Part shown: piece after piece, positions 37,001 through 49,984 of the stretch
How positions within the stretch are numbered: the first letter of the stretch is position 1
Layout of the letters: every line of letters starts with the position of its first letter
NCBI GenBank assembly: GCA_027943335.1
Contig: BSBK01002934.1
Location: 41,001-105,000, forward strand
Length of the DNA: 64,000 nucleotides
Origin: Chamaecyparis obtusa
Taxonomy: Eukaryota; Streptophyta; Pinopsida; Cupressales; Cupressaceae
Direction of reading: 5' to 3'
The notes under the pieces: generated by a model
The model's input: only the letters and a program-made list of their open reading frames with translations
The model's database searches: none
Told to the model about the DNA's origin: nothing
Translations under genes and position numbers: made by a program

Positions 37001-37374
37001 TTTCAGGTTCATAAATTATCAACAATTCATCAAACTCAAAATTTTGCAAGCCAAAAGAGAAATCATTTACATGAATAAACAAGTTATATGCCTTGAATTT
37101 GTTTAGCCCTAAACCTAAAAATGAGAAAAAATTAAAAACAATTAAGGCTCTCAGGTAATGGAAAGAGCAAAAAATTTTGCACTCATCTGATCTTCCTTAA
37201 TTGATAATTGACACCTTTGTCTGGAGATATTCTTGATAACTTCATTGAGTTATTACAAGACATGATGACTGCCATTTCAGACTAACCTACACCATTCTTC
37301 ATAAATAGTTACTATCTCTCTGCTCATAGGTCAGGTGTCAAATTTCCAGCTGAAATCTTCATTCTTCATCAAGA

Positions 37375-40300
37375 ATTTTGAGGTCATCTGCTAGGGGCCT
37401 TTTCTTCTTCAACTTTGTTACTTTTATATTGATCCATTTCTCTGATAACATCAAGCATTTCTTGTTCCTATGGTATGATAATATTTTCACTTCTTACAAT
37501 CGAGTATTCATAATTCCTTTTAATTGTTTTGATTTGTTAAAAAATGCTTCCTATATCTTCATTTAGAGTTGTTAATAAGTCTCCAATTGCACTTAATTTG
37601 TATAGATCTCCTTCCTCCTATGGTTCTTTCTTAATAATACTTTGAAGATGCAATTCATAATTTTTCTTCATCATTTCTATATCTAGAGCATCTTCAGCAT
37701 TGACTACACCAATATTGCAGCCCATATCTGCAATGCCCATATTGATTGTTTCAATTAGATTTTTCACTTCTTCAATTACATCTGTGTTCATCTCTATTTT
37801 AAATTTGATTGAAAAAATCCACTTCTGTAGAGGTGTGTTAGTGGATTTGATAATTTTTACATTCAGAGCTTCTTCACTGTCCATATATTTTATAGATTGC
37901 AATACCTTTTCTTGTCTACTATATATTGTTTTATGTTCTTTGAGCATCTGCAATTTTGTAAACAAAATACTTTTTAGATCAATATATATTTTGTAATACC
38001 TACCTATGTAGTCAATGAGACCCACACCTCTTGAATTGAGATATTTTACCCATTCCCGTGAGAGTTGTGCCATCTGCCTGTCTTCATGCATCTTCTTGAT
38101 AATTTGTTCACTCGAATGAAGTGATGGATCAAAAATATCTTCTCTCTGACTTTCTCTTTTAGAAGAGATAGGACCTATCATTTTTTGGATATAATCAGAA
38201 AGATGTTTGACAGTAGATTTCAGAATTTTCTTTTCATCTTTTAATTGCTCCAATCTCTCTCTTACCTCATAATGTGTGAACTCCCACATATCAACTGTAC
38301 AATCATGGAATGTAGGTCCTATGTCAATTTGATTTACATCAAAATCTGTTTCATTTAGATCAAAAAACTTATTGCCTTCTTTTGGTTCTGCAACTTGTAT
38401 TATTACATGCCCTGTTTCTTGATGTTTTTAAAGAGCAGCTAGTTTGCCTCTTTTCTTTTTTTTTCTTGAACCAGTACTTTCATTTATGATTTGAGAAACT
38501 AAATCTTCAATAGGAATTCTATCCCCTTTTCTTTTTCTTTTTCTTTTCATTGTTTCTTCTAACCATGAAGCAGTGCCTAGAATTTGTGAAGCAGAGGCTA
38601 AACTTTCATTATCAAACAATTTCTTGACTATTGTAGGGCTTTGTATTTCATGACCTGAACTTTTAAATTTGGGTACTATATTTTGAATACATGTTACACT
38701 ACCTTGAATTAAATCTCTTTCTTCATTTAGTGGTTCTTTTTCAAAAGATTGCATTGTTGCATTATGTTCTAATTGATATATTTCAACTTCTTGATCTATT
38801 TTTTCTTCTTCCTCTAAACTATATATGTTAATCAATGCAAGTGAACCACTACCACAAGTCTCGCTTATAGCTTTGTCTTTATCTGGTGGTTCATCATCCC
38901 CTCCCATCATTTGTTGAATGGACTGAACTGTTGTCTGCATTGTTAGTAAAAGTACTTGAACTAAAGCTATTGTTTCAACTTCTCTTGTTGATTGTCCTTC
39001 TATGTTTGATGTGTCCTTGGTTGTTTTCTTGTACTAAACCCATTTTTTGGTTATTTTCATTATCTATTCCATTCTCTCTTCAAGATTGTCTATTTCAGGT
39101 TCTTCAAATTGTACAGGTTGCAAAGGTGTCCCTTTTATTTTGGCCAAATAACGATTAGAAAACAATTTAGATTGATCATCATATAATCATTTCACATCTA
39201 TATCAATATTATAAAGTTGAATCTGTTCAACAGTGAGTCAGGACCATGATCTTTCTCTCATTTCAAAGTCATCTTTGCAATTAGCCCAAAAATCTTCTAA
39301 TGAAGGAATGCGATTAAAACTAGGGCCTAGTTGCAGGTTTTGTTTTACATAGTTTGAAGGATAAAAATGATGCCTAATAACATTATATTCATCAAATGTA
39401 TATATTTTTCCAGATGATTTGATTAGATTCATTGCAGAAGAACTAGAAAGCATGTATAAGCACCTATCAAAATTGGAAAATGAATACTTGCTTTATGCCA
39501 TTCACTGCATCTATTGTTGACCTCCATAATTTGTTTACACAACTCTATCAAAGCTATTTTATCATCTAGATATTTAGGCAATTTGTATGGAAACCCATCA
39601 AAAGCTCCAATCCTAGAATATATGTAAATGTAGGATATTGAGTATAATAGCTACAAAATTGTATTATTGTTTGTGTAGTTGCATCTGATAATCTGCATTT
39701 TGGACAGCACTGAATTTCATGGCATAACTTCATTGAAAAAAAATCATTAACCATTCTAAAATTTCCATAGTTTTTTTTGAGTTGTATCCATGGATAGAAA
39801 TCATAAACCTGAATATTTGCATCATATTCAGCAACACTAGGTAGGTCGCTCCCTACATATTCACATGCTAGGGCATAGATGAAGAAAGATGACATTGCAA
39901 AATTGTATGAATGCTTTGCTGAGACAAGCATTTTAGTAAGTCTATCACTTATGAGTTGTGCCCAATCTATATAAATATTATTTGTACCTATAGATTGCAC
40001 ATGGAAAAACTACCATTCTTCAAAATTTAGGGCTTGTTCACTCCCTCTAATTCTATGCAGAAGTACTAGAATATCAACAATCTCTTTCTTTAAGTCAGTT
40101 CCATATAGGGTTTTCCGTAACTTTGAACTGGCTGCTCTGATGGTTTCAAACCATCTATTTGAAATTACAGCTCGCCATCATGACCTTTTTAAGCTAAAAT
40201 TTGACACTGATAGAGAGAAATTTCATTCTTAAAATTTTTCTCTTGAAGGTAAAACAAAGAACTTATGTATTGACTCTCTGTTCAAACAAATGACTACTTC

Positions 40301-40570
40301 ATTGTTTTCTTTCTTTATTTCTCTAGTATGTGGATCAAATCTTTGAATGCATTCCATAATTAGTTCTGGTACCTAAATAGTAAATGGAAATCTTGCAACT
40401 TCTATTAATCCACTTTCAATGAGCCTTTGTATAATGGGATGAACTAGTTCTGATTTAATCCTTGTGTGTAGATCATTTAAATTGTAAAAATAAAGGTTTG
40501 TATCTATGATTTCTTTCCATGCATTTTCTAATCCATTGAGATGATCGTAACTATTTATTTTGCTAGCCAT
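37375..40570 (-). pseudogene. Large unknown protein gene, decayed but largely in frame
   Basis: From ATG 40570 (MASKINSYDHLNGLENAWKE) one frame is readable to 39566, a second short frame to about 39455, then a third without interruption to about 37375: roughly 1,060 codons. I count about 13 stop codons (for example 40373, 40229, 40223, 40178, 40010, 39238, 38428, 37618) but only two frameshifts, near 39616 and 39455. The N-terminal half is mixed alpha/beta with CCPKC and aromatic patches. The middle is acidic with a lysine/arginine run at about 38550 (KRKRKRKGDR, a possible nuclear signal). The C-terminal third is coiled-coil-like and ends VEEEKAPSR. No family recognised; a plant mobile-domain or transposon-associated protein is possible. 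Confidence 0.6.
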
Positions 40571-42272
40571 TCTCTAAAGGGTTATAGATTGGTAGCCATT
40601 TGCTCTTCAAAATATATGCAATTCAAACAATCAAATGATAGATACTGCAAGTTTATTAATTTAAAATCATAATTTAATAGATATAAAATGTAAAAGAAAT
40701 TAATGTTCTTCTTGTTTTCAACAATTATTCTTTTTTCTTGTAGTTATCATCAGTAAAGATGGTGCATAGAACGACATATGGCTTTAATTTCTTTTTTATC
40801 AATTAGTGTATTTTTCCAAGTACTGTCAGAGCAATAAATATTTTCAGAATCGTTAGTCGATTATGAGTTCATGCCCACTAAAAATTCTTGCATAGAGAAA
40901 TAAGTTTAAAAACAAATTCGCATTTAGAAGACAGTAACAACTAAAACTGCAAGCATTGTGTTTATTTAAAAATTGAGTCCTGTAAAATAATTATCATAAT
41001 TAGTTGTTACTGACTTTTAAATCCAAATTTTCTACTACCTACAATCCTGCCGAACAAAAAAAAAACCCAAACATCTCGAGAATGCAAATTTTCGCACATT
41101 CTCTGAATTTTTTGCCAGTTAGAAGGTTCATTCCGATATAATGAGAAAAGGGTATAGTCCCCCATTAAATGTTTCTTTTAACATACTGGATTAAGTTGTT
41201 CATGCCTTCTAAATCCGAAATTAATTATTTTTAGTTCTTGGTAGGGTTTTATTTTTAAAAAAAAGTGTTAACTATGCTGTATTTTATGAGATCGAGCGAC
41301 TTTAATATTTTTTTCCCAAAATATAACTATAGTTGGCTAATCTCTTCATGCATTATACCCTCACTACGACAATCTGTAGAAAGAATGGATATATGAGAAA
41401 ATATTAAGCGACTATGATATAACTATTGTTGTTAGGTCTCCAAAAGTAAGAAAACAACTTTATTTTCTAGAAGTCGCAAAATCTCCTGAAAAGATCAAAT
41501 TCAAGATTTAATTCAAAGATTAAGAGATTTTATATAAACCATCACGTCAAAATTATAAAGGATAAAATCATAAAAATGTCAAATATTGAGCAACTATCAT
41601 TCAAACCTGACTCGTTAAGTCAACAAATAAATTTTTACTGGTAAATTTATCACTGATTATAAAACACTTTCTTTAGTCACCAAATCGGTATACAAAATTT
41701 AAATATGCAAACTCTTTTACAAACTACTACAATCTATATAATCACTTGACATAATCTATATAAATGTAACCCAAAAAAAATATCAACGACATTTTATACA
41801 TATAACTCAGAGAATAAAAGCAAGTTAACATATTTTTGTAAATAAATTAATTAAAACACATTTTAGAATATCGAAAAAAAAATATTCGTTGTTCAATTAC
41901 CTATACTTCACTGGAAACACTGAATAGCATTTCCACATTTCTAAAAATCTTCTGATTCTATATAAAAATTCATATCCTCAAATGCATTTTCTTTTACAAT
42001 ATCATTTATGCAAAACAAAATGTAAACCAGATAATTTAACAAGAATGTACTTTACTACAAATATGAACAACCTGCCATATAAAATTCAAAATATTTTCTT
42101 CTGCTTATCTTAGTTTCTAAAAGTATAAGATTTAGCCTACCTGAATTAAAACATACAAAAAAATGATAAAAATGATGAAAATTAATGTTATAGTTTTTTA
42201 AGTTTAATAAGATATAAATATTATAGTAATTACCTTAGTTTTTTATCAGCTTGAAAAATTCTCAACTATCCT
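40571..42272. other. Spacer between the two unknown minus-strand genes
   Basis: Contains one copy of the dispersed 41-47 kb repeat (41,076-41,290). Otherwise AT-rich with no supported coding sequence. It could be an intron or intergenic region, depending on whether the flanking frames belong to one transcript. Confidence 0.4.
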
Positions 42273-42922
42273 TCATCTTACTTGACGAAAACTGCGACGA
42301 CGTTTTAGATAGATGATTGGCATCCTCAATGGAACATGATTTGTTGTAAAAGCTTGATAATTCCAATGTTTTCTTTTTATTTGTACACAAACAGAACGTT
42401 CATATTTTGCAAAGACAACTGGAAATATTGATGCAGCTTCAAATTGTTTATATTGCCTGATTTCTTTACACAGATTTACCCATTGATTTTTGATTTTTTT
42501 TTGTAAATCTCTTTGTCTATTGACATTGGCCATCGTAGAAATGGTAAAATACCTATCTTTTCAATGTCTTCTTTGTTTACAAAACACTTGTTGTACTCAA
42601 AACCTTGACCTAGTTGTGTGTATTCTAGCAAAAAATTAAGTATGTGAATCAAATCTTTAGCAAAAAGAGAAATCATGACAAAACGAATAGTCTGAACATT
42701 TTCTCCTATTTCTAAACCCCAAGCCACTAACATAGCGGCACTATCAGCATTTACATTCCATCAATGAGAAGAATTATGAAATTCTTCGCCTAATGTCAAT
42801 TGAACTGCTTGCACAAGAGAGTTAGTCTTGCAGAGTAAAATTTTTTTTAAATATGTATGTTCTACTCTCCCAAAGAAAGCTATTTGATGTGTGCTTGTTT
42901 GAAAAGTAAATGTAGCTTCCAT
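42273..42922 (-). pseudogene. Unknown protein gene with promoter, one stop and one frameshift
   Basis: ATG at 42922 (MEATFTFQTSTHQIAFFGRV) opens a frame to about 42,550, interrupted by a TGA at about 42,762. A frameshift near 42,548 leads to the second frame 42273-42533 (MANVNRQRDLQKKIKNQWVN), which ends TAA/TAG-free until KRRRSFRQVR. Total about 217 codons. The N-terminal part is hydrophobic/aromatic and the C-terminal part strongly basic, which suits nucleic-acid binding, but no family is recognised. It lies upstream of and parallel to the large unknown gene at 37.4-40.6 kb. Confidence 0.55.
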
Positions 42923-42997
42923 TGCTAATAGTTCATTTATATTAAGCTATATTATCTACTCTAATGATCTTTACAACGAATTGATTTTCTTGTTCAT

Positions 42998-43007
42998 CCT
43001 TTTATAG
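42998..43007 (-). promoter_or_regulatory. TATA box of the 42.3-42.9 kb gene
   Basis: Minus-strand CTATAAAAGG, 76 bases upstream of the ATG at 42922. It gives a leader of about 45-50 bases. The same element is copied in the tandem duplication near 44,240. Confidence 0.5.
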
Positions 43008-43769
43008 TAACATTAGGTTTTACACATATATCGCTTTCAATAAGTTTTACAAGATTATTAATTAATGAAATCTTTAGTAGATTTCCTACAGATATTCTTT
43101 AATTGTTAAAGACTATTGTAACTTAATTTTATGACTTACATCGATGTCATATTAGGTGAAATCTGACACATTTAAGTTATGTTATATGCAAAACACTTTA
43201 GATTTAATATCAGATGTGACATTTTGTAAAATTCCAAAAATAATTTAATATCATTTTCAAACAAAATCTTTATTAGATATCTTACAGATGTACTTTAAAT
43301 CTTGTCACTGTTGTTAGTTAATTTGATGTATAATATCAATGTCATCAAATACAAATTCTAACAGAGATAACTTATCTGATATCTCATTTAGATCAGAATT
43401 TGCTAAGAAAATTCTAAAATTTCAATTGTATTTTAATTTTTCATTTTTGTTTGATTTTAAATGGTTTTTGTTTATATTATCTATATAAATTAAATTGAAA
43501 CAGATAATGCAAAATATAATAATCTAATGTGACACATGTAAATATATATAAATTTTTTTATTATAATATGGTACATAGTAGATGACAAGGACAGAGTTGG
43601 CTACGTGGTGGCTGCTCATGTGTGCGGTAGATGAACAAAGCAATAAAGGATAAATTTAGATACCCGGAGATGAGTTTAGATAGTTATATTGTCTGATTTC
43701 TTTACATAGATTTACCCATTGATTTTTGATTTTTTTTTTGTAAATCTCTCTATCTATTGACATTGGCCA

Positions 43770-44159
43770 TCATAGAAATGGTAAAATACCTATCTTTTCA
43801 ATGTCTTCTTTGTTTACAAAACACTTGTTGTACTCAAAACCTTGACCTAGTTGTGTGTATTCTAGCAAAAAATTAAGTATGTGAATCAAATCTTTAGCAA
43901 AAAGAGAAATCATGACAAAACAAACAGTCTGAACATTTTCTCCTATTTCTAAACCCCAAGCCACTAACATAGCGGCAATATCAGCATTTACTTTCCATCA
44001 ATGAGAAGAATTATGAAATTCTTCGCCTAATGTCCATTGAACTACTTGCACAACAGAGTTAGTCTTGTAGAGTAAATTTTTTTTTAAATCTGTATGTTCT
44101 ACTCTCCCAAAGAAAGCTATTTGATGTGTGCTTGTTTGAAAAGTAAATGTAGCTTCCAT
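43770..44159 (-). pseudogene. Duplicated 5' half of the unknown gene
   Basis: ATG at 44159 gives the same N-terminus as at 42922 and carries the same TGA codon, so that stop is older than the duplication. It then reads MLVAWGLEIGENVQT and ends ILPF-L-stop, where the other copy has CGA. The reading frame runs into the duplication junction and lacks the basic C-terminal half. Confidence 0.6.
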
Positions 44160-45043
44160 TGCTAATAGTTCATTTATATTAATCTATATTATCTTCTCTA
44201 ATGATCTTTACAACGAATTGATTTTCTTGTTCATCCTTTTATAGTAACATTAGGTTTTACACATATATGGCTTTCAATAAGTTTTACAAGATTATTAATT
44301 AACGAAATCTTTAGTAGATTTCCTACAGATATTCTTTAATTGTTAAAGACTGTTGTAACTTAATTTTATGACTTATATCGATGTCATATTAGGTGAAATC
44401 TGACATATTTAAGTTATGTTATATGCAAAACACTTTAGATTTAATATCAGATGTGACATTTTGTAAAATTCCAGAAATAATTTAATATCATTTTCAAACA
44501 AAATCTTTATTAGATATCTTACGGATGTACTTTAAATCTTGTCACTGTTGTTAGTTAATTTGATGTATAATATCAATGTCATCAAATACAAATTCTAACA
44601 GAGATAACTTATCTGATATCTCATTTAGATCAGAATTTGCTAAGAAAATTCTAAAATTTCAATATTATTTTAATTTTTCATTTTTGTTTGATTTTAAATG
44701 GTTTTTTTTTATATTATCTATATAAATTAAATTGAAATAGATAATGTAAAATATAATAATCTAATGTGACACATGTAAATATATATAATTTTTTTTATTA
44801 TAATATGGTACATAGTAGATGAAAAGGACAGAGTTGGCTACGTGGCGGCCGCTCGTGTGTGTGGTAGATGAACAAAGCGATGAAGGATAAATTTAGATAC
44901 CTAGAGATGAGTTTAGACAGTGATTCTCTAAATACTCTGGCGGTTAGTGAATACATTTGGAGAACTGGAGATAACCCTAGTCTACAATTCAGTTAGTTAA
45001 ATTGGCTAAATCTTAAAGATCTCAAGAATGGGAGAATGCCTTA

Positions 45044-47395
45044 GTCGTGCATTCTCTGAATTTTTTTGTGGTTAGTAGTTTCATTCGAAGATAATGAGAG
45101 AAGGGTAAAATCACCCATTAAATGTTTCTTTTGGTATATCGGAGTTAGCTGATCATAGTTACCAAATCTGAAATTAATTATTCTCAGTTGTTGGTTGGGT
45201 ATTTGTTTTTAAATATCTGTTAACTATTCTCTGTAAATGACTTACCAGAATGGTTGGAGTCAAAAACTATGGAAATGATCGAATGGATGTCGCATGTTCG
45301 CAAGGACTCTTGTGAAGATTTGCAGTCATGCGATAGCCCTTGATTTTAATTTATTGGTACGCATTTGAAAACTTATTAATCTTGTCTATATTTTACTTTA
45401 ATCTTTACATAGAATGTATAGATAATGTAAATTAAATGTTTTGACTCTCCTCACTTAATACTATCTATAATATTGATTTCTTCTAATGTATACATAATGT
45501 GCATTAAATGTTCTGACTCTCCTCACCTAATATTATCTATAATATTGATGTCGTCTAATGCAAAACTTGCCACTCTTAATATCTGTGATATATGGTACAC
45601 TTATTAACTTGGTAACTTAATTATAAGATTTAAAAAACAATAAAACTTTTCAATTTTGTTTTAATTTAAATAAAGATATTGAATGTATTTGATTAAATAA
45701 TCATTAACATGTTGCATCATTGTACAACTGTATATTCTTATAGATATTATAGTACAATGCTCTTAGTTCACATAGCGGATGTACATGTTCATGACCTTCA
45801 AATCAGTCATTTAATAGAATCAGATATAGTAATAACTACATTCAAAACCCATTTTCACCCATTAAATTTATTTTTGGCATTTCGGATTTACCTGTTCATG
45901 GCTACTAAATCAGAAGTAAATTATTTTCAATTTTCTGTAGGCTTTTTGTTTTTAAATATCTGTTAACTATGCTGTATAAATGACTTAATAAAATCCTTCT
46001 ACTCGCAAAACTATGCCTACTTGGTACAATGTCTGATAGAGTTGCTGCTGGCATATAAATTTGATACTTTAATATTTTTATTCAAAACCAAAATTTGATT
46101 TTGTTTACAATTAGGAAAAATATTAATTAAGAAAATATTTCTTAGATTTATCACGGATGTCCATTCAATGTTTTGACTATTGTGAACTAATTTTATAGAT
46201 AATATCCATTTTGTCTAATGTGAAATCTGTCATTGTTAATTTCTCTCTTATATGGTACACGCATTTACACCTCGTACCAGACCCACTATTTTCAAACACC
46301 TACCAATAAAGAAAAATCAAGGGCTATCACATGACTGCATATCTTCACAAGAGTCCTTGCGAACATGCAACATTCATTTGATCATTTGCACACTTTTTGA
46401 CTACAACCATTTCGGTAAGTCATTTACACAACATAGTTAACTGATATTTAAAAACAAATACCCAATTGACAACTGAAAATAATTAATTTTGGATTTAGTA
46501 GCTATGATCAGCTAACTTCGATATACCAAAAGAAACATTTAATGGGAGAATTTACCCTTCTCTCATTATCTCTGAATGAAACTACTAACCGCAAAAACAT
46601 TCAGAGAATGCACAACTAACAATCTGAACATGAAATTAGCTATACTTGAAGTTTTCAGTGATAAGGAGACTGACTAAAGTCAGTGGATTTTAGAGCCCAA
46701 ATATTTGTTAAGTCTGTAAACATAATAAAGTATTTTAATTTGGAGAACTGGAGATAACCTACATCTCCAAATCTCCCAATTCAATCACTTAAGTTCCAAA
46801 CATCTTGACAATGGGAGAATGGCTTAGTTGGCCATTCTCCTAAATTATTGCCGGTTACAAGTTTAATTCAGAGATCATGACGAAAGGGTACAATCAGTGT
46901 TGAAATGGTTATTGTTGGCATATCGAATTTAGCTGATAATGCCTACTGAGTGTGAAATTATTTAAACGCATGTTTTTTAATTATGTCATCAGGCAGGGTC
47001 TTATTCTTAACATTTCTTTTTACCTAGGCCCATTTTAAATTTTGCAAAGTCTGAAACCCTCTGACATTATTTAATATTCTTAGCTATTTAATAATTCATT
47101 CGCAAAAGTTTCAGAATCACATATAGGCTATGAATCTTATCTTGATCTAACGGTAGTCGAAAGATTGTAAGGAATCTTTTAGGCCTTTGTGATCATGCGA
47201 CAATCATTCTTTTTGTTGACTACTCAGTGAATGGGCCTAGTGACTAAAGTTTCTGAAGGACTTACATGATGCAGTTAATTAATGGTTGTCATGTTCTCGA
47301 GGTAGCTTTTTAACTCTTGCGATCATGCGATAGTCATTGATCTTAATTTACTATCAGGCATTTGAAAAATATGTGTCTGGTGCGAGGTGTACACA
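45044..47395. repeat. Dispersed repeat family, direct and inverted copies
   Basis: Copies share CATTCTC(T/C), GAGA(A/G)GGGTA, CCCATTAAATGTTTCTTTT, AATTAATTATTTT and TTTTTAAATATCTGTTAACTA. Positions: 45,044-45,370 (+), 45,845-45,985 (+, partial), 46,256-46,620 (inverted), 46,846-47,395 (+, diverged); another is at 41,076-41,290. The fuller copies end in GGTCTGGTACGAGGTGTA or GTCTGGTGCGAGGTGTAC. No coding frame. Element class not determined. Confidence 0.75.
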
Positions 47396-47561
47396 AGTGT
47401 TCATTCTTGATTGGCTGCGGTATTTGATGATGTGGAAATTGTCAATGAGAATCATGCTTAGTAAGAAAATCTAACAGGTCTGTTTTGCAGATATCATGAC
47501 ATGCAGATATATCAAAATTTCCCATTTAAATATACTATAGTTCAATTTAAAATTTTTGTAA

Positions 47562-47744
<183 letters not shown>

Positions 47745-48285
47745 TTATATTTATATTTATATTTTTTTGTATTATATATAGGGAGATCAAAAAGAGAGAT
47801 ACAACAATATCAACCGAGAGTACAAAATAAGAGGTCTAGCCTCACCATGAACTCAGAGTAAAATGTAGATAAACATAGTTCAGAGAAGAGAAGAAACTAA
47901 TGTAATACATCATAGTGGGAGTCAACCCAAGCAGTCCACCCCAAAGGGCCCTCCATCCAAGCAACATTCTTTCACTCCTGGATTTGAGTTACCATGAAGA
48001 TCTCATCCTTTTTGGACTTGATATTCTTTCTGATTTCCTGGTTGAGTCTCTTGCAAGTCCGTTCAAACATCTGAAGATCATCAAAGTTCCTCCTACACTT
48101 GTACCCATGTTTCAACTCATAGACAAAGAAGGTGGCATGACCATCTTTCAAGAATCTTCTCATCTTTTCCTTCTCCATCATCATCATCGTGTGAACCTGG
48201 AGAATTTTATTTTATAAAGTGAGTTTCAAAAAAACTTAGTAAGAACTCTAGGGTTGCTTTGATACCTTTCCCCATTCCTGCACTT

Positions 48286-49338
48286 CTAGATCTGCCAAAG
48301 AATGTTAGAGGATGAAATATTCCAGAATAAATTTGAATCCTTTTTAAGCCCATCAATATTACTAGTAATAATTTCTAGAATGTTCACATTTATAGGATAA
48401 GTAATACCAATCATATTCCAGATTTCCTTAGCAAAAATACAGTCAAAAGGGATATGTCTACCAATTTTAGGAAGCCTGCAAAGGCTGCAAAAATCATTCA
48501 TAGAACCATCTTTTCTAATAGGGAGTCTATCAAGAAAAGCCATCCATTTAAAACACCTAATTTTAGGTTCAACAACACCTTTCCAAAGAATATCGAAATA
48601 CTTCTTCCAAGGCTGAGCATCAAGGGAGGAATACCAAATAGTATTAACATGATCAATGACATTTTCATTATGCCCAATAATATTATAGATATTCTTAGCT
48701 TTGAGTTTGGACATAATGACCCCATGCAGCCATTTGTATTTTAAGTATCTATGAGAGTCCACATGACAGTCAATGGGCAATTCCTTGGCAGCCTTGACAA
48801 CCATGTTGTAAGTTTTCTTTTGAGAATCCAAAATATTAAATCTGTTCCTAAGCTCATCCTAATTGATAAGCTTATCATGTTCAAAAAGGTCAGCTAACTG
48901 GGAGATTCCCATTATAGACCACAACCTAGCAGAGCATCCTTGGGAGAGGGCGAGTAGTTTACCAGCCGAGTGTAAGTTCCACCAAATGGATCTTTCACCA
49001 TATAGATGCTCAGAATCATGGAAATCCTTGTTAGTGATAAACTTTCTAACATGGTCCCAGACTTTCCATATGGATCTAAACACAGCAGAGCCTTGAACGC
49101 TGACCGGGTAGTTACCAACAGTCAAATCACAAAAGGGGAGATTTTTCCAAGATTTAGCTTTTTTAGGAATACCTCTTTCAATATTATGCGTAACAAGCAC
49201 TTTCCATGGATTGTTACCATCCATAGAGTGAAAGATCCATTTGGCGAAAAGAGTTGTACCTTGAATTTTAAGATCTTTAAGCCCAAGCCCCCCAAGGAGT
49301 TTATCAGTATGACACCAATCCCATTTGACCGCATGCAT
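48286..49338 (-). pseudogene. LINE (non-LTR retrotransposon) ORF2 C-terminus, 5'-truncated
   Basis: A single minus-strand frame of 350 codons with one amber at 48859-48861. The start has KWDWCHTDKLLGGLGLKDLK, the segment that follows reverse transcriptase in plant L1-type ORF2. The end has the RT zinc-binding domain (zf-RVT): VEPKIRCFKWMAFLDRLPIR, FCSLCRLPKIGRHIPFDCIFA. The frame ends ILWQI-stop, where LINEs usually have ILW-IW. Homology stops at about 49340, consistent with 5' truncation. An open stretch at 47972-48187 may be the remaining C-terminus. No reverse transcriptase catalytic region is present. Confidence 0.85.
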
Positions 49339-49984
49339 CTTTTAAATAATATAAATAATAATTTACACTTTTAAATTAATATAAAAAAATACAAATTATT
49401 ATTATTTAGGAAATTAAATTATATATTTTGAGATTATAAATTTATCTGACTTATATTCATTAATTATTTTAATAAAATCTAATATTATAAATATTTATTA
49501 AAAATTATTTTATCTTTATATTTTTATAATATTATAAATCTAAAAGAAATTTTATTTAATTAAAAAATTGTATTCAATACAAATAATTTTTGGCTCATTT
49601 TTATAATGTTATAAATTTATCAATATTTAAAATTAAAATCAAAATTTTCAATTCAATTTAAAATTAACTAACAATTTATTATTACAAAATATACTATAGT
49701 TAAATTAAAAAATTATGAAAGTAAATTATATATAAATTACTATATTTATATTGATAATAATAAAAAAGAAAATTACACTATTTAATTAAATACATCTATT
49801 TAAATTAATATCAACATATAATTAACTTTTATTTAATAATTATTCATGAACAATCATATCTACCCAAAAAAAAAAGGAAAAACAAAAAAATTTAAACAAC
49901 ATAACATCTATTCAGTGTAAAAATTGCATACCGAGTTACAATTACTAGTTTGTAATAATATTTATACACTAAGACACTAAAACT
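49339..49984. other. AT-rich spacer, no gene seen
   Basis: Runs of TTTAAATTA-type sequence and poly(A)-rich tracts. No reading frame, terminal repeat or duplication found. Confidence 0.6.

Larger units (their letters stand above)
42448..44919. repeat. 1,236-bp tandem duplication
   Basis: 42448-43683 and 43684-44919 align throughout by eye with few differences. The duplicated unit carries the 5' half, leader, TATA box and upstream region of the unknown gene at 42.3-42.9 kb. Junctions share only TTATATTG. The right end is where GAGTTTAGA continues into unique sequence. Confidence 0.9.
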
